A stretch of 64,000 nt of DNA from Maylandia zebra (GCF_041146795.1 NC_135172.1:36937623-37001622); one strand, 5' to 3'. Counted from the stretch's first letter, positions 11,001 through 24,950 are shown. Notes: generated from the letters alone by a model not told the origin. Numbers and translations are program-made.

Positions 11001-14000
11001 AAATCCTAAACTCTGCAAACTGGGAGCTTTCAAGCTTTGCCTCTTTAATTTGTGTCCCAGCATGCCTCGCTGTTCAGCTTTCTTTCTAGCTGCAGCGGCC
11101 CTGCTGAACTCCCTCTGATCCAGACAGACAGCCCGTCAGACTAATCTGCGGCTGAGACCTCTGCCTGTCGAACTGGATTTAGCTCTAATGCATGTGCAGG
11201 TCATTTGTAGTAGAAGTGCTGCCCTTTACTCTGCAGCCACTGAAGCTTCATTGAAAAATGGCACACTGATGCAGATGAGACTTGGATGGCCTTATCGTCC
11301 TTTGGATGACGACTCCTGTCAGTCAGACCAGTGGAGATGGAGTAGATGTGGAGCCCCAGAAGTCATTCATGGCAAAGTTAATGGAAGTGCACATAAAGTG
11401 TCTTTTTAAAACTTGTATTTAAATAAAATTCTGTTAATTTATTGCTGCTTTTGTTTTATATTTTTAAAATCTCTAACTCATTTGATGTCTCACCTGCTCC
11501 TTGATTAGTGCTTAATTATTCACTGTCATAACATCAGACAATCTTATTCTGCAAAGCTTTTCCAACTGACTAAACCAGATTTAGCGGATGTACTGGTTCA
11601 AGCCAGGTTTTGATCATGTGGATTGTCATTACCGCCGCTCTCTCGCTCTCTCTCTCTCTCTCACCTAAAATAAACCTTGGAGTGAGACTCTGAGTCATTG
11701 TGGATTAGATGTGCATGCTGATCACACACAGCATTTCACCGTCCCAGTCAGTTCTTTTTTTTCTTTTTTCTGTGAGGTATGAAAATGTAAAATCTTTGTT
11801 ATTTTTGAGTTACTGCACTTTTTATTTTGGCAATGTCTGTTATGCTGACACGGGGGACTCGGGCTGACACAGCCCTGATATTAAAGTTGCTGCTCGGTGC
11901 GTTTGTGGCCACGGGAATTAGATTAGAGAGAACAGAGGTCACTTTGTGTGGCTCCAACACGGAGCTCATTCACAGGATTTTGCCTTCTTGAAAGTTCCAC
12001 ATGGTTTCCACAAGCACTCATTGGGTTCATGGTGGGTTTTTCTTATTTTTCCCCCTGCCATACTGTTGTGTCTAAGACCACTGCACACATTTACTTATGC
12101 ACATTCATCCCACAGCTCCTCAGACATTTTTTCCAGTTTTACTGCAGGATGTTTACTGGTGAGAAACTGGCTTTAGATCCCTGCTCTGGGCATTTTAGAG
12201 CAGAGCCTTGTAATTATCGGCCCATCGCTCCTGCTGCTTCTTTCTTTTTGCTCTGGCATCAGGCATCATTTAAGGCCGGTTTTTGAGATTGTCAGCAGTG
12301 GTAGGTGGGAGCTGTAACCGCTCACCACTGCAGTTTGTTATGCTGTCAGGCAAATAATAGCTTATAATCTATTTAGATTATAGCTTATAGTCTATAATAT
12401 GAGTGCAAATAGTTGAGCAAGTTGTATGTAGAAACAGGGCTGCTATAGAACTATGCTGGCTGCCTTATCTTCAGCCTTATCCTAAATGTTGTTGTAACCT
12501 TTTTCTGTCATTGCAGAGATTTTGGCTCACTGACTAAGGAGAATGTCTATGAGAACAACCGCCTGGTGAGTCACGTTTACAACTATATGTTTTGTGCACA
12601 CGTTGTTCTGTGTTGAATGATGTCATTTTGAAACCTGAGTCATTTGGAAATCCCTAGCTTATGTGTAGCCAGAAACATATTATGTGTTTGACTCCTCATA
12701 GATGTTGTGGGTGTAAGTGGAGTGTGTGCGTGATGTGAAGACAGACTCTTACTCAATTCTGCTGAAGGGCAGAGAGTCAGAGGGAGGAAGCCAGAGCACT
12801 CTGTGTCAGAAAAAACTAAATTCTTGACATAAGCCTGTGGAGAAACCATGAAGTGAAGCTTTTCAGTGCAAAAGTGCAGAGTTTGCAGCTTTGTAAAGCA
12901 GTACATCAAATACAGCCTAAAACTTTAAAAATCTGATTTCCTTGACTGTTTTTTTTCCACATGGCTTTGAAGCCAGGAGAACATTGAGGGTTGAAATGGA
13001 AGTCTCCTTTCAGTCTGAGCTCAGCTTTGGCAGTTCTTTGTTGTTGTTTTAATGTTTTGTTTTTCAATTCCTGCAGCGTTAGGAGAAGTGAGAAGCTTAT
13101 AAAGAATTCTTATAAAGGAAGAAAGTAATTGTCACGTCTAGTCTGGAGTGAATATTATGTGGAAAGCATTCTGTTTGATTGACCATGTAAGCTCAATTTG
13201 TAAGTTTCATGAGTGTATTTGGGGTTGATTGTCTCCTGGAATGACTTTTGAGTCCCCTTTCATGTAGGAGGTGCTGATAGACTCACTAAATGCTGAATCA
13301 CTGTTTAGATGTTACTGCTGTCACATGGAGACTCAAGCTAGGAGCTCCTACTGTGCAGGTTTCAAGTTATTGTTAACCTTTAGAATCACTGTGGATTACA
13401 TTACATTGGTAGCAAATGTCAATGTTGCAGACATTTTCTTTTTTTTTTTCTTTTTATTGTGTTACACAATTTTTTCAGGTTTTTGATGATGCCTGGTGAG
13501 GGTTGATGTGTCACTTGGGTGACACTTTAGGTCACAGACTTTAGAGTGGTCTGTTTAGGAAAGTCATAGATGACAGGGTGACGAGAATTCGAGCCAGAAG
13601 GAAGCTGCAGACTTTTTGTGTCACCTCATTTTTGTCATTCATCCAGTGCACCCAGTTTTTGTCTCTGTTTTTAGATTGAAATCCAAAAATAAAACGTTAG
13701 GAGTATTTGTCATGGTGAGCCACAGATTTTTCAGCACGAGGTGGAAACTACTTTAGCTTCCCTCAAGTAGCTGTTTTGGTTGTTGGGTTGCCACTACAGA
13801 AATAACTATATTGGTTTCACTTCACTCGCTCACCATGCTCAAAAAAATAACAAAAAATAAAAAATCCTAGGCCTTACAAAGTGTAAAATGCAAGAGAAAA
13901 GTCTTCCTGACCCGATTTGGGCTGAAAAGTGTTAAAAGATCCATCACTTGGATAGTATCTGACTCAAGGCCTCTGCAGCATTAAATCTCACTACTCTGAG

Positions 14001-17000
14001 TCTGCTAGCTGTGGATCACTGCAAAGAATCACCATGTACTCATGTGAAGTGGATAACTGCAATAAAATCAATACCTATAATAGCATAATAATAATGATGA
14101 TAATAATAAATAGATATTAAATGTTACTGAGCAGCACACAGTATTAATGATACATGACGTGTTTGGAGGCAGCTGCCGACCAAGATGGTGTGTGTGTGTG
14201 TGTGTGAGTGTGTGTGAGAGTGAGTGTGAGTGTGAGAGAGAGAGTGTGCTTGTGTTCATAAGGTTTCTCAATTTAACTATCTAATAGTAGGTGTGGGGAG
14301 GTTAAGACTGGTTTTTAGAAACCACATGTTTGGGGATTTTTAGATTTAGTTTCACTTTAATTGTGATGTGCAGCATTTGTAGGCCTTGTTGTTTCAGAAC
14401 CGTGCTGGTATGTTGTTATGTAATGCTGTTTGCAGTATCATTTCTTCACTGGAATTTTTTTCTCACTGCTGGTTTTTCTCAAAGGAATAAATGTAAACAT
14501 CATGCAAACGGCGGATTGTTTGTTTTTTTTTTTTTTTCACTGCATACTTTCTCACACACATCCAGTCAAGCTTTTCCACTTGTTTTGGTTTTATTTATTT
14601 CGGCTTGAGATAAGATTTCTCCTGCAGGCTCAGTGCAGTGAGGGGATTTATTTTTTTGTAGGTGCTTAAAGCATTGAAAGGTTAACCACTAATCATTTCC
14701 ATTCTCCTGAATAATACAGAGACCACACTCCCACAAGTTTCCACTACAACTCCTAATAATAAAGAAATGAAATACTGATAGAAGTCATACCAAGATACCA
14801 CATTAGGTTTCAACAACAGAACAAGCTGAGTTGTTACCAAATTTGTGCTTATCAAGGTTTTTATCTTTAATAACAAAGAGGTCAGTTTACCTCGCTCTTA
14901 CTCAAGTTTTGCCTTGTATCTAAGCTCACTGGTTCCTGTCTCATTGCCAACATCTCTTTTTGTTTCCTGCTCTTTCTACTTCCTTTCCCCTTATCCTCTT
15001 TTCCTCATTGAAAGGCGTTTGAAGTGGCTGAGACTGAACTGGGGATTCCAGCCCTGTTGGACCCAGAAGACATGGTGTCTATGAAAGTGCCTGACCGGCT
15101 TAGCATCATCACATACGTGTCCCAGTATTACAACTTCTTCAACAACAAGTCTCAGGGTGCGTGCAACTGTGTGAATTCTGTCACATACACATGTATAATC
15201 TTTTACTTGTTAATGTATATGCTATTACAGACTCAGTAAGCTTTTTTTTTTCAGTGATATATTTTAGGTATGAGTGTTTCCTGCAGAGATGTTTTGCATT
15301 TGTGACAAACTGCGGTAAATGTGATTATATAAAAGCTGTCTCTCCAGTATCTTCCTTATCCCTGGATTGACTCCTTTTCCATGATCTTGAACTGCAGTTT
15401 GTCAAAGTAGTCCTTGTTCTCCTTGTTCCACTTTACCCTACTGCCTACTGGCGTTGGCCAGAGGGGCCGATGGCGCGATATGGCAGCCTCGCTTCTGTCA
15501 GTCTGCCCCAGGGCAGCTGTGGCAACCGTAGCTTGCCTCCACCAGTGTGTGAATGCGAGAGTGAATGAATAGTGGCATTGTAAAGCGCTTTGGGTGTCTT
15601 GAAAAGCGCTATATAAATCCAATCCATTATTATTATTATTATTATTTGCAGCCTCGGTGAGCTCAGTGTTGTGACACATACACCAGTTCTTTATCTGCAG
15701 CAGGTTTTGGTTTCCCTCCAGCATGAAACAGCTTGTCAGAGCATATCAGAGATTACTATCCCCAGCTGCACTCAAAGATGCTGGACTATGACTCTGACGG
15801 GTTTAAAAAACAAAAGACAGTAAAGGAAAAAACAAACTAGAATGTATGTTGGGTTGGTTTAAAAAAATATTCCAGAGTTTTGTTTTTATGCACTACTGTA
15901 GCAATCATCAAAGGAAAAAGTAAATCTTTTTTTAATTGGATGTCGGTTTAGTCTCTCTTGTCTTCACCTTCAACTCTTAAGTGCTGTGATTGGGTCATAT
16001 CATCATCATCATCATCATCATCCACTTTCTTTGCTGCCTATGCCAGTGAACAAAGAGCAAACACATTCAGTGTTTGATAACTTGAATAAATGAAAAATAA
16101 AGAGGGGGGAAACCACAGATGCAACTTGGTCAACTTTACCAATAGGGAGACATGAACCTAGAGGGTTGGGGCCAGTACCTGGGTATATTTGTCACTTTAA
16201 TTTAGTGGTGCCATTCATGAAAAGTCTCACTTCATTTCTCATTTCATCATAACTCAGAAGAAACTGGACTGCACAACAGCTTAAATTTTGGGTGTGATAA
16301 TAATGTATACAAGAAATTAGCCATTAACTGGCTTCCCCTTGTTTCTCTACCACAGCAAACCCTCCTTGTATGAAGAGGCTCAGTACTGCTGGTCTCAATG
16401 AGCCAGCCCAGAAAAGGCCTGTAACTCCTCTGGAAGATAAGACTGAGGTAAGTATATAAGACTTGGCACCAGGAGAAGCGTTTTATTCTTTTATCTGTTT
16501 GGGAATATTAGGCCTAATTAACGTCTAGGAGCTTGACATGGTGTCTACTAGAGTTTGCATGGTAGCAAGCTGTAGATCACTCAAAATACTTTGATTATGA
16601 TGGCCTGTTATGGAGTGGATAATCCCACTGAAATGACATTTGAAGCCTTGAAAGATTTAACAATCATTTTGCATGTACTATGTGGAGTTATTACATCGTG
16701 TAAATCTGCTATTTTTACTACAAAAGTGTAGAATATCCAAATATGGATTTTTATGTCAACTTCCTTATGTGAGCTATGTGTTGCACAGCAGGGGAAAAAG
16801 CTCAACAATGGCGGTAGAATAAGTCTATAAAGATAGCCTCTGTATCCTGTCTCTCTTTTCTTTCGCATGCCCTTCAACACCTTTCCTCCATCCCGTACTC
16901 CCATGTACTGCTTTTCTCCTCATCACTCCCCCACTTGCCCTTCCTCCCTTCTTCAGATGGAAATTCATTCCACTCCCTCCTCTTCCTGTTCTCCGTCCTC

Positions 17001-20000
17001 ACATCTCACCCCCCCTCCGCTCTCTGGTCCTGAGCCTAGGCAGTAGGGTGGGGGTGGGAGGGTGGGCTTGGAGGTGAAAGAGAACTGTTAGGTCAGTCTT
17101 TCTTAACAGTCTCCTATGGATAAAAGACTAACAGTTGTAGTTTCTTAACACTGTGTGCCAAGTTTTGAAATATGCTGCTTCTAACCCCTATATTTACTTA
17201 ACACCTAGAAAACAAAAAACAAAAAAAATGCAATATCTCAGTCCTAAAGAGTAACTGTATCCCAAATGTGTGACTCCCAGAGCCACTAACCAAAGCTGTT
17301 TGGATTGTTTTTTACTAATAAACATCTTTTTATCATTTCATTCTTTTGATTTTTTTTTAACACACTTTTTTAATCAATCAAATTATGTTTTCACTTGAAC
17401 TCCAAAAATAAGATAACCAAGTAGATGTAGCTAGCTAAACAGAATGAACAATCCACATCCTCAAATCCTGACTCCGTATATGATCTCCCCCCTCCCCCAT
17501 TACTCTCCATCTTCCCCCTTCCCCTGATGTCTCCTCCCTGTCCCCCTTCCTGCGAACAACATCCCCGGTCGCATGTACTTGCCGATCCAGTCCGTGCAGA
17601 CAGGCACCGAAGCGGTTGCGGCAGTCAAGCGGAGCACTCTCAGCAGCACCTGTGCCGCCTGCCAGAAACACGTCCACCTGGTGCAGAGGTTTTTGGTGGA
17701 CGGCAAGCTCTACCATCGCAACTGTTTCAAGTGAGCGCTCCCTTTCTACTCATTTCTCGTGTTGTACGTCCTCACCTCCTCTCCTCAAGGCTTACTCCCT
17801 CCCTCTGGGTATGGCCGCCAAACAATTTAAAAACTTGATAAAACAAGACCCGAATTATTGAGTCAAGCTGTGACAGAGGATATTGTGCACTATCAGGTGA
17901 TGGATTCAGATTTGTGTGTGAGTAAGACGCTTGAACTGGATGCTTTATCTTTTTGTTTTAAAAGAAATTGTCAATTAGAAAACATTTATTACAACTTATT
18001 ACACATTTATAACATATTATAACAGTTATTACTATTTGTATTTGCCATTGCATTACTTTTTATTTTTTATTTCTTTTAATATCAGTAAATTCCCCTTAGC
18101 TATTTGTTTATAAATCTTTTTGTTTTGATTACTTTCAGTAATAGTTACTATGATATGGGTGCTATTTTTCTGATTGAAGATGCAAGAAGTTCAGCTTTTC
18201 AAAGAGCTGGTCACATATTTTTGGTGGACACAACAGTTAATATTTCACCCTGAGTTGTAGCAGCTGCACATAGGCTTCACACTACAGCTAAAATTAGCTA
18301 TCGTGTCAGAACAGGTGTGTCCGGTTTCCTGTGACATCGTGAGAAAGAAATGTTTATGTTTCACCTGTTGAACATTTTCAATTCATATATCTACTGTAGG
18401 TGGTGTTTGGTATACATTAATAATGCGTGAATCCTTTTTGCAAACAGGTCACAAAAAACAACTGTTTATTTTTCGTCACACTTCCTGTTTTTGTTTCTTT
18501 GTTTTCTCAGGTGCACTGAGTGTCACAGGACACTGCTTCATGGATCCTACAAATTAGAAAGCAACTCTGGGGCACTTGTCTGTGCACATCACCTTAATAG
18601 GAATGCTTTATCCAACCAGAATGGCCAGCCCGATCTTAGTAAGAGACCAGCGTCGGGACAGTCTGCTAGGACCGGTCGCAGCACAGTTCCTCACACGGCG
18701 CCCTCTGATGGCTGCCAGGCAAAGACTCCAGTACAGGAAACGAACGATTCTGACGTTCCAGCCGATGACTCAGTCACGGTCGCTCCCGTTACAACAAGCA
18801 AAGACGGTTTAGAAAAAACAAATGAAGACAGTACCAGCGAAGCAGAGGAGAAACCACGATCTGCCACACCTCCCAACCCTTTCGATGAGAGCGACGATGA
18901 AGAGGAGGAGGGAGAGAAAGAAGAAGAAGAAACTCAAACACCAGCCAAACACACAGCAAATGGAGACCTCCCTTCTACACCTCACGTTGAGGTTACCGGT
19001 CGGCCAGTGCCTGCACCCCGCCGGGTTTCTGATCCCATCCCTCCACCTCGCCCTGTGCCACGGGCTCGACTCTCCCGCACAGCAGACGGTCCTGCAGTCG
19101 GTAAGTAGTTTTTGCACAGTAAGTTTCTAAAAATAGCAGAATCATTTGTTTATAGTCATGCTCAACGCTTTTCCTAATATCACAGGTGAAACTCAGAAGC
19201 TTCCACTTCCTCCCAAACCCAGAGGAAGGTCACAGTCTCCTGCAAGGTAGCTGAATTTATCTTAAATGCCATTTCACGTTCGTTAATCACACCTCCATAG
19301 TGTTTGTCATGTTGTTGCAGTGTGTGCTGTAATTGTTTAACCCTCCATGCTTCCATGTGGATGTACTTTGTTGTCTTCCTCTGTGTGACCCTCCCTTCCA
19401 TCACTATCTGTGTTTCACTGTTCAGTGGCACCCATAAACCCAAAGACCCACCTTGGCTCGCACTGGTTCAGTCAGAACCCAAGAAGAAGAAAGCACCAGC
19501 CCCTCCCCCTCCCCCTGCTGGACTGGCAACACCTCCAAACACAGGCTCTTTGTCCTCTCTCAAAGGGGAGGGCTCCAGACCCAGCACGCCCCCCCAGTCC
19601 TCCAACCCGTTCGAGGACGACGACGACGAAAATAACGAGGGAAATGGGGAAGAAGGGAGTGAGGGAGGAGCACCTCCAGCTACGGTGGTGTCTAGTCACC
19701 CATGGTACAGCATCACTCAGGCAGCAGACGCAGTGGGTGCAGACACTCCCACTAATAAACGAAGTTCATCCCGCTCTGTCAGTCCTGCAAGCACCAAGAG
19801 CAAGAAACGGCCTGCACCTCGTGCTCCTCGGCCACCCACCGGTAACCAAGGTCAGTTTTATCAGAACCACAAACACCAAGAGCATCCCCTTTGTGCTTTA
19901 CAAGTATCAAACAGTAACTTAACTATTTGATGTTTTATCAAATGTTTGTAAAGAAATTACAGAAAGAAACATAGGTCATTTTCTTTAGTGTCACCTGATT

Positions 20001-23000
20001 CAGTGGGTTTCTAAACTCAGTGTAAACAGCTGAGAAATTTGAAGTTTATAGATGAAAACACCAATATGACTGTGCAGTTAAACTGAATGAAAGCAGAGTC
20101 CCTTATGAAACATGGCTGTGCCCAAAATTATGCACTAGGATTGACTTTTTCAGGGGGCATACTCTTTATATCACTTATCCATATTTTTGTAATTTATCAG
20201 TACTTGACTCATCGTGAATGAGGTCATTTCGCCATGGAAATGTGCTTCTAACTTGTAACACAGCTCTCAGGAAGTGATTGATGATGAGCTAACTAGTGTG
20301 TCTGGAAAAGACAGATGCGTCTAAATATGCTGAACAATAGTAGAGACACTGAACACGCAGTGCATGGTACTTTTCATAGTAACATAAGGGTCACCATTCA
20401 GAGCCATCCTGGTAATGTATTCGGGCAGATATGTGCAACTACTGACAAAGTGTTTGTCGTTGATTGGCTCTGCAAGGGGTGCAAGCACTATTGTGCAACA
20501 GAATTTCCTCAGTTTATTTGTTCACTCTCTATTTATGTCTCTAGTTAAACTGCCAGGTATATGGAGTTACATGTAACAGGACAAAAGTAAATTCATATTT
20601 GATTTTCAGTTGCAAAGCCTGATCGTCATTGATCAAGACTGAAGTTTACAACCCAGTGATTTATAATATTGTGCCTTACTTTCCATTTTATCCATTTAAT
20701 AGATAAAAAGCACATTTGTCCAACTTTGAGCATCCAATCTTCAAAAATGTGTGCAGTATAGAAGTGTGAAGTGTGTGTGCTGTTGTTAGTCACTTTAATC
20801 CTAGATTAGTTTGTCTGATGTAAAATTAAACAACCTCTAATTTAACAGACAAGTTGTCACTTCAAAAGAGGTGAGCGGAAACTATGTACACAGCTGATAA
20901 AAATAGTAATAATAAAAAAAATTATTCTAAAGAGTCACAGACTAAAAATAGTTGAAAAGAGATGTGTTGCTAATAGATGCTAAAAATAATGTTGTGTTTT
21001 CTTTCCCCTTATCCTCGCTTTATTCCAACATTTCAAACTACTTTATTCCTCTTGAATTTCTTCTGTCCCTGCTGTTTTTTTTAAATTATTTCAAAAACTT
21101 TTCTCTTCTTCAGCTCTCTCTCATTCTCAGTCCTCCTCTTGCTCCCCCTCTCCAGCTCTCAGTACAGAGAGTTTGTCTTCAGGCTCAGACTACAGCTCCT
21201 CTCAGCTCCCTTTAGCTGGCGGTGGCAGCAGCGACCAGGAACACAACTTCACCAAAAGCGTCTCCGAGCCTTCCATCTGCTCACCGAACGACTCCAAGCC
21301 TTCCCCTTCTTCCTCCTCGACTGAGCATCTCCGTCAGCCTTCTCCAAGCCCCGCCCCTTCTCCAGTACCAGCAAATGCCAGCTCAGCTCCAGCCACTCCA
21401 CAGACCAGTCGCAACCCAGTGACCAAGGCTCCTCGACCTCCACCACCACGACCCAGCAACCCCAGCCCACTGGCCTCAGAGGCCACCCAGTCACAAAACA
21501 AGGTAATGGCGCCACCTCCAAACAGAAAACAATTTATATATCAATACACTTTGCACATACTAAAAATCCAACTGCATCTTTTCTCTTTTTAGCGGATATG
21601 TAAAGAGAACCCCTTCAACCGAAAAGCTTCGCCCTCTCCTGCCAATTCTAAAACCAGACCGCCAAAAGGCCCCCGTCCTGCTAGACCCCCGGCTCCCGGT
21701 CATGGCTTCCCACTTATTAAACGCAAGGTAAATAACCCCCCAAAATAAAAACGGACTAATTAAAAACAGAAATAAACCCGACAGAAATGACATCATCAGT
21801 TAAGAGTAAAACAGATGAAGTAGTAGTCATGTGATTCAAACATCCTTCCAGGTGCAGTCAGATCAATACATCCCAGTTGAGGACATCCATGGGGAGATGA
21901 GTCAGCTGGAGAAGCAGCTGGATGAGCTGGAGCAGAGGGGAGTGGAGCTGGAGAAGAAGCTCAGAGACAATCCAAACGGTATCACATTACAGCACTTTAA
22001 GTCCAGTGAAGACCAGCTTTCTGCTCTTTTTGTTTTGTTTTTTTAAAATAGTCATTTCTAAGTAATAAAAGCAAATCTGCTTCTCTGTCAGAAATGACAG
22101 GAGTACTAATATTTGTTATTCACCCTTTCTTCATTTAGATGAAGATGAGGAGCACTTGTTGGTGGACTGGTTCACCCTAATTCATGATAAACACCTTCTT
22201 GTCCGACGGGAAGCTGAGCTGGTCTACACGTAAGATATAAATTTTACAGTTTTGGAACGTCATGGCTGGTTTTATTTTTACATATAAACCCTGTAGACAG
22301 ATGCTCAGAATAGTAAGCGTGAAGTTATATTTTTGAACTTATTGTTGGTTAATGTGTTGCTCTCTGCAGGGCGAAGCAGCAGAACCTGGAGGAGAGGCAG
22401 GCTGATGTGGAGTACGAGTTGAGGTGTCTTCTCAACAAACCAGGTATTTGAGACATTTCCATCTGTATAATAACTGGGTTAGAACGTTATCCAGACTGGC
22501 CTTTCTCACATGTAAAGGAAGGTAAAAACCATTAAATGCCCAATCCAGTTTCATTTCAGTGGCTCCCAGTAACTATATTCTGTAAAATTGTTTACATTAT
22601 TGAAGTACTCAAAGAACTTAAAAAAAAATCAATCTTCAGTTTGAATTATTAAGAATCTCTTGGTTAGTTTGTGCAATGAATGAAATGTCAGTATCTCCAG
22701 CACTCCAAGACTTATTAATCAGGACTCCCTGCTGACCTGACAGGATGGTGGATGTGCATTTAGTTTATAGTGAATGCTGCTCTGCTTTTGCATCAATAAT
22801 TTATAAACCTTGTGAACACCTACAACGTGTACGTAACTGAAATAAAACAACAGATTAAATTATTAATCATGCTCTGCTTCTTCCATTTCTTCTTTCCTCT
22901 CATCAGAGAAAGACTGGACCGAGGATGACAAGAGTCGGGAGCAGGAGCTGATGGCTGAGCTGGTTACCATCATTGAACAGCGCAACCAAATAGTCAACAG

Positions 23001-23371
23001 CATGGACGAGGACAGGCAGAGGTAATCGAGTACAGACAGTTCATGTGCATCTGTGTTGTGTAGAGACTGGCAGGAGTCTAACTGTGGTTTTGTCACAGGG
23101 AGGAAGAAGAGGACAAGCTTATGGAAGAGATGCTGAAGAAAAAAGGTGCGATGATGTTTCATTAGATTCATGAAGGCACTCTTTTCCTTCCTTTAAATTT
23201 TTAATGCAGTTTTATTTCTTATTTTAATCCTCATCAGACTTTCAGAAGGATCCAGACAGCGATCACCAGAAGAAAAAAGGGGCAAAGTTTAAACCCATCA
23301 AGGTGCTCAAGCGTCTGAGCCATAAAGGAGAACCGGGAAAGAGTCCCAGCCCGCGTAAGGAGAAGAGCTGA
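8074..23371 (+). CDS. micall1: MICAL-like protein 1 (MICALL1), complete, 16 coding exons
   Basis: MICALL1 scaffolds tubular recycling endosomes, linking Rab8/Rab35, EHD1 and syndapin. Coding exons: 8074-8219, 12517-12565, 15015-15156, 16356-16447, 17591-17730, 18511-19100, 19186-19246, 19426-19850, 21114-21502, 21593-21727, 21852-21978, 22139-22229, 22370-22443, 22907-23021, 23099-23145, 23238-23371. All junctions keep frame and give 918 aa (human about 860). Domains: CH at about 3-110 ([40 protein letters not shown]); one LIM at 164-217 (C164, C167, H185, C188, C191, C194, C214, H217), split by an intron after its first half; NPF motifs for EHD binding at 312, 467 and 684, two followed by acidic runs; proline-rich SH3 ligands ([20 protein letters not shown]); C-terminal coiled bMERB Rab-binding domain from about 724. 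MICALL2 is the alternative; the neighbouring C22orf23 and gga1 favour MICALL1. Exon 5 and exon 9 acceptors are the least certain boundaries. Confidence 0.94.
8220..12516 (+). other. micall1 intron 1 (4.3 kb)
   Basis: No further exon or mobile element with clear ends was recognised. It contains a perfect 10-bp palindrome ATTACGTAAT at 8561-8570 (NFIL3/PAR-bZIP type), a CT dinucleotide run at about 11638-11663 and a short inverted repeat at about 12359-12384. Several short frames (for example 10214-10435 and 11946-12286) lack splice context or family resemblance. Confidence 0.6.
14186..14247. repeat. GT/GA-rich microsatellite in micall1 intron 2
   Basis: Runs of GT followed by mixed GTGA and GA repeats. 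The open frame on the opposite strand is an artefact of the repeat. Confidence 0.9.
15365..15645 (+). mobile_element. SINE-like or LINE-tail retroelement with ATT tail, micall1 intron 3
   Basis: The right end reads TTGTAAAGCGCTTTGGGTG, then AAAAGCGCTATATAAATCCA and a run of ATT repeats (about 15624-15645). This is a frequent fish retroelement 3' end, and the A+T simple-repeat tail shows plus orientation. No coding capacity is left. Left boundary and family are estimates. Confidence 0.65.
15998..16023. repeat. ATC trinucleotide microsatellite
   Basis: Uninterrupted ATC repeats inside micall1 intron 3. Confidence 0.9.
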
Positions 23372-24600
23372 ACAGCAGAGGACACGTCTAGCTCAAGAGG
23401 ATATTTGAAGGACTACTATTTTAAGAAGACTAAAGAATTTTGATAGAAGATTATGACATCTCCTCAAACAGTTTTTAAGCACCAAGACTCATTCAGTGAC
23501 TATTTTCAGTTGCCTTTTAGTGTCTGACAGCAAGTGCTTTAAAAAGTTTAGGCTCTGAATATTCAAACTAGTGGCATGTTGGGTGGGTTTCTGTATTACT
23601 GCACTGATTACTTTTTGCTTTAACATCCCTGCATTGCACAGTGACTCTGCTCTATAGGCCTTCAGCAAAGATGTGATATGTCAGCTTACGTTGATCCCTG
23701 ATATCCTTGAGTTTTTAGTTTTACTTACACCCTCTTGAGTAGTGGTCTCCTTTACTCCTTCAAAGGTGCACGTATTTGAGGTTTTATATCATGTTTGGGT
23801 TGAGCCCATGGTACTAGTAGCAATAAGTTTGTCTTTTTTGTTGTTTTTTTCCCGATGAAACTTGCTTGAAACTGCAGCATCTACTCTTGAAAAGCTCAAT
23901 CAAAGACTTCTAGCTGCTATATATACACATATATTTTATTTGTGTTTGTGTGTATTTTAGTTTCTTCAGTAGTAGTTTTACAATTGTGTTGGTGCTTGTC
24001 ATCAAAGCATTACACAAACATAGATATAGTATTTTTAAGTGGGTTAGACTGGAGGAGAAAATTAGACGAGTAACGAACTGCAGACAAAAAACAAACTGCC
24101 GGTTAGTTTTAAACGGGACTTATTCATTTTCCAAGGAAAAGCAGGATAGGTGTCCTTTTATTATGGAAGGTAACAGATGTAATATTGAATTTCAGAAGAA
24201 GAAAATATACAGTATTTTATCAACTGTAGCAAAAGCCCAGTTTATAACGGTTTTAACTATTGAAGGATGGACCTGAGGTATGCAATCATTAATTTATATT
24301 TTACTATGCCTTTTTGTGCGTGTGTGTTTTGCCTTAGTTTATATCGAGTGCCATTTATTTTATTGCATACATCGTTAGTTCGAGCTAATGTAAACGCGTT
24401 TACTCATTCTGTTCGTGTTCTCGTCTCTTAGATGATGTATTTGTCTTGTGTGGCTGTGTCTGTTGTCTGTTTCTGCTCTGTGCCTAACTTCCTGTCCAGC
24501 TGAAACAAAGGGCTTCTGTGCCACCACATTTTTGTCATCTTGTACATTGTCCTAAAACGGCAGCAGGACTGTGTGAAATACTGACACTGGGAGGCAGAGG

Positions 24601-24606
24601 AATAAA
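24601..24606 (+). promoter_or_regulatory. Candidate micall1 poly(A) signal
   Basis: AATAAA, the first canonical signal found downstream of the micall1 stop, implying a 3' UTR of about 1.25 kb. A frame at 23950-24276 lies within this UTR and is not called. The region faces the C22orf23 3' end. Confidence 0.5.
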
Positions 24607-24727
24607 AGAAATTCACACAGTTGGGTAGATGTGTGTTGTATTCACTGGCGTGCGCGTGTGTCTCTGCTCTGACTGAAGGTATGTCGCTTGCTTGAAGAGA
24701 AGCAGACCGCCCGGTCAAAGACAACAG

Positions 24728-24909
24728 TCAGTCTTCTTTGTTGGCTGCATTTTCTGTCCTCTCTGCGTTTGTGTCAGATGTGGGAACGTGGGATTTTTCC
24801 ATTATCTCCAATTCTCGTAATTTCTGTTATTAGAGCCAGGATACATTTAAGTGAATCTGATCATATCTTAGTTCAATTTAAACTGCTACTGATCTGTCTC
24901 GTCACTGAA

Positions 24910-24950
<41 letters not shown>

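Noticed and set aside
17527..17838. Open frame of 103 codons overlapping the LIM exon
   Set aside because: It is a shifted reading of micall1 exon 5; the LIM cysteines appear only in the other frame.
23950..24276. 108-codon frame downstream of micall1
   Set aside because: Lies in the 3' UTR, has no family resemblance and no splice context.
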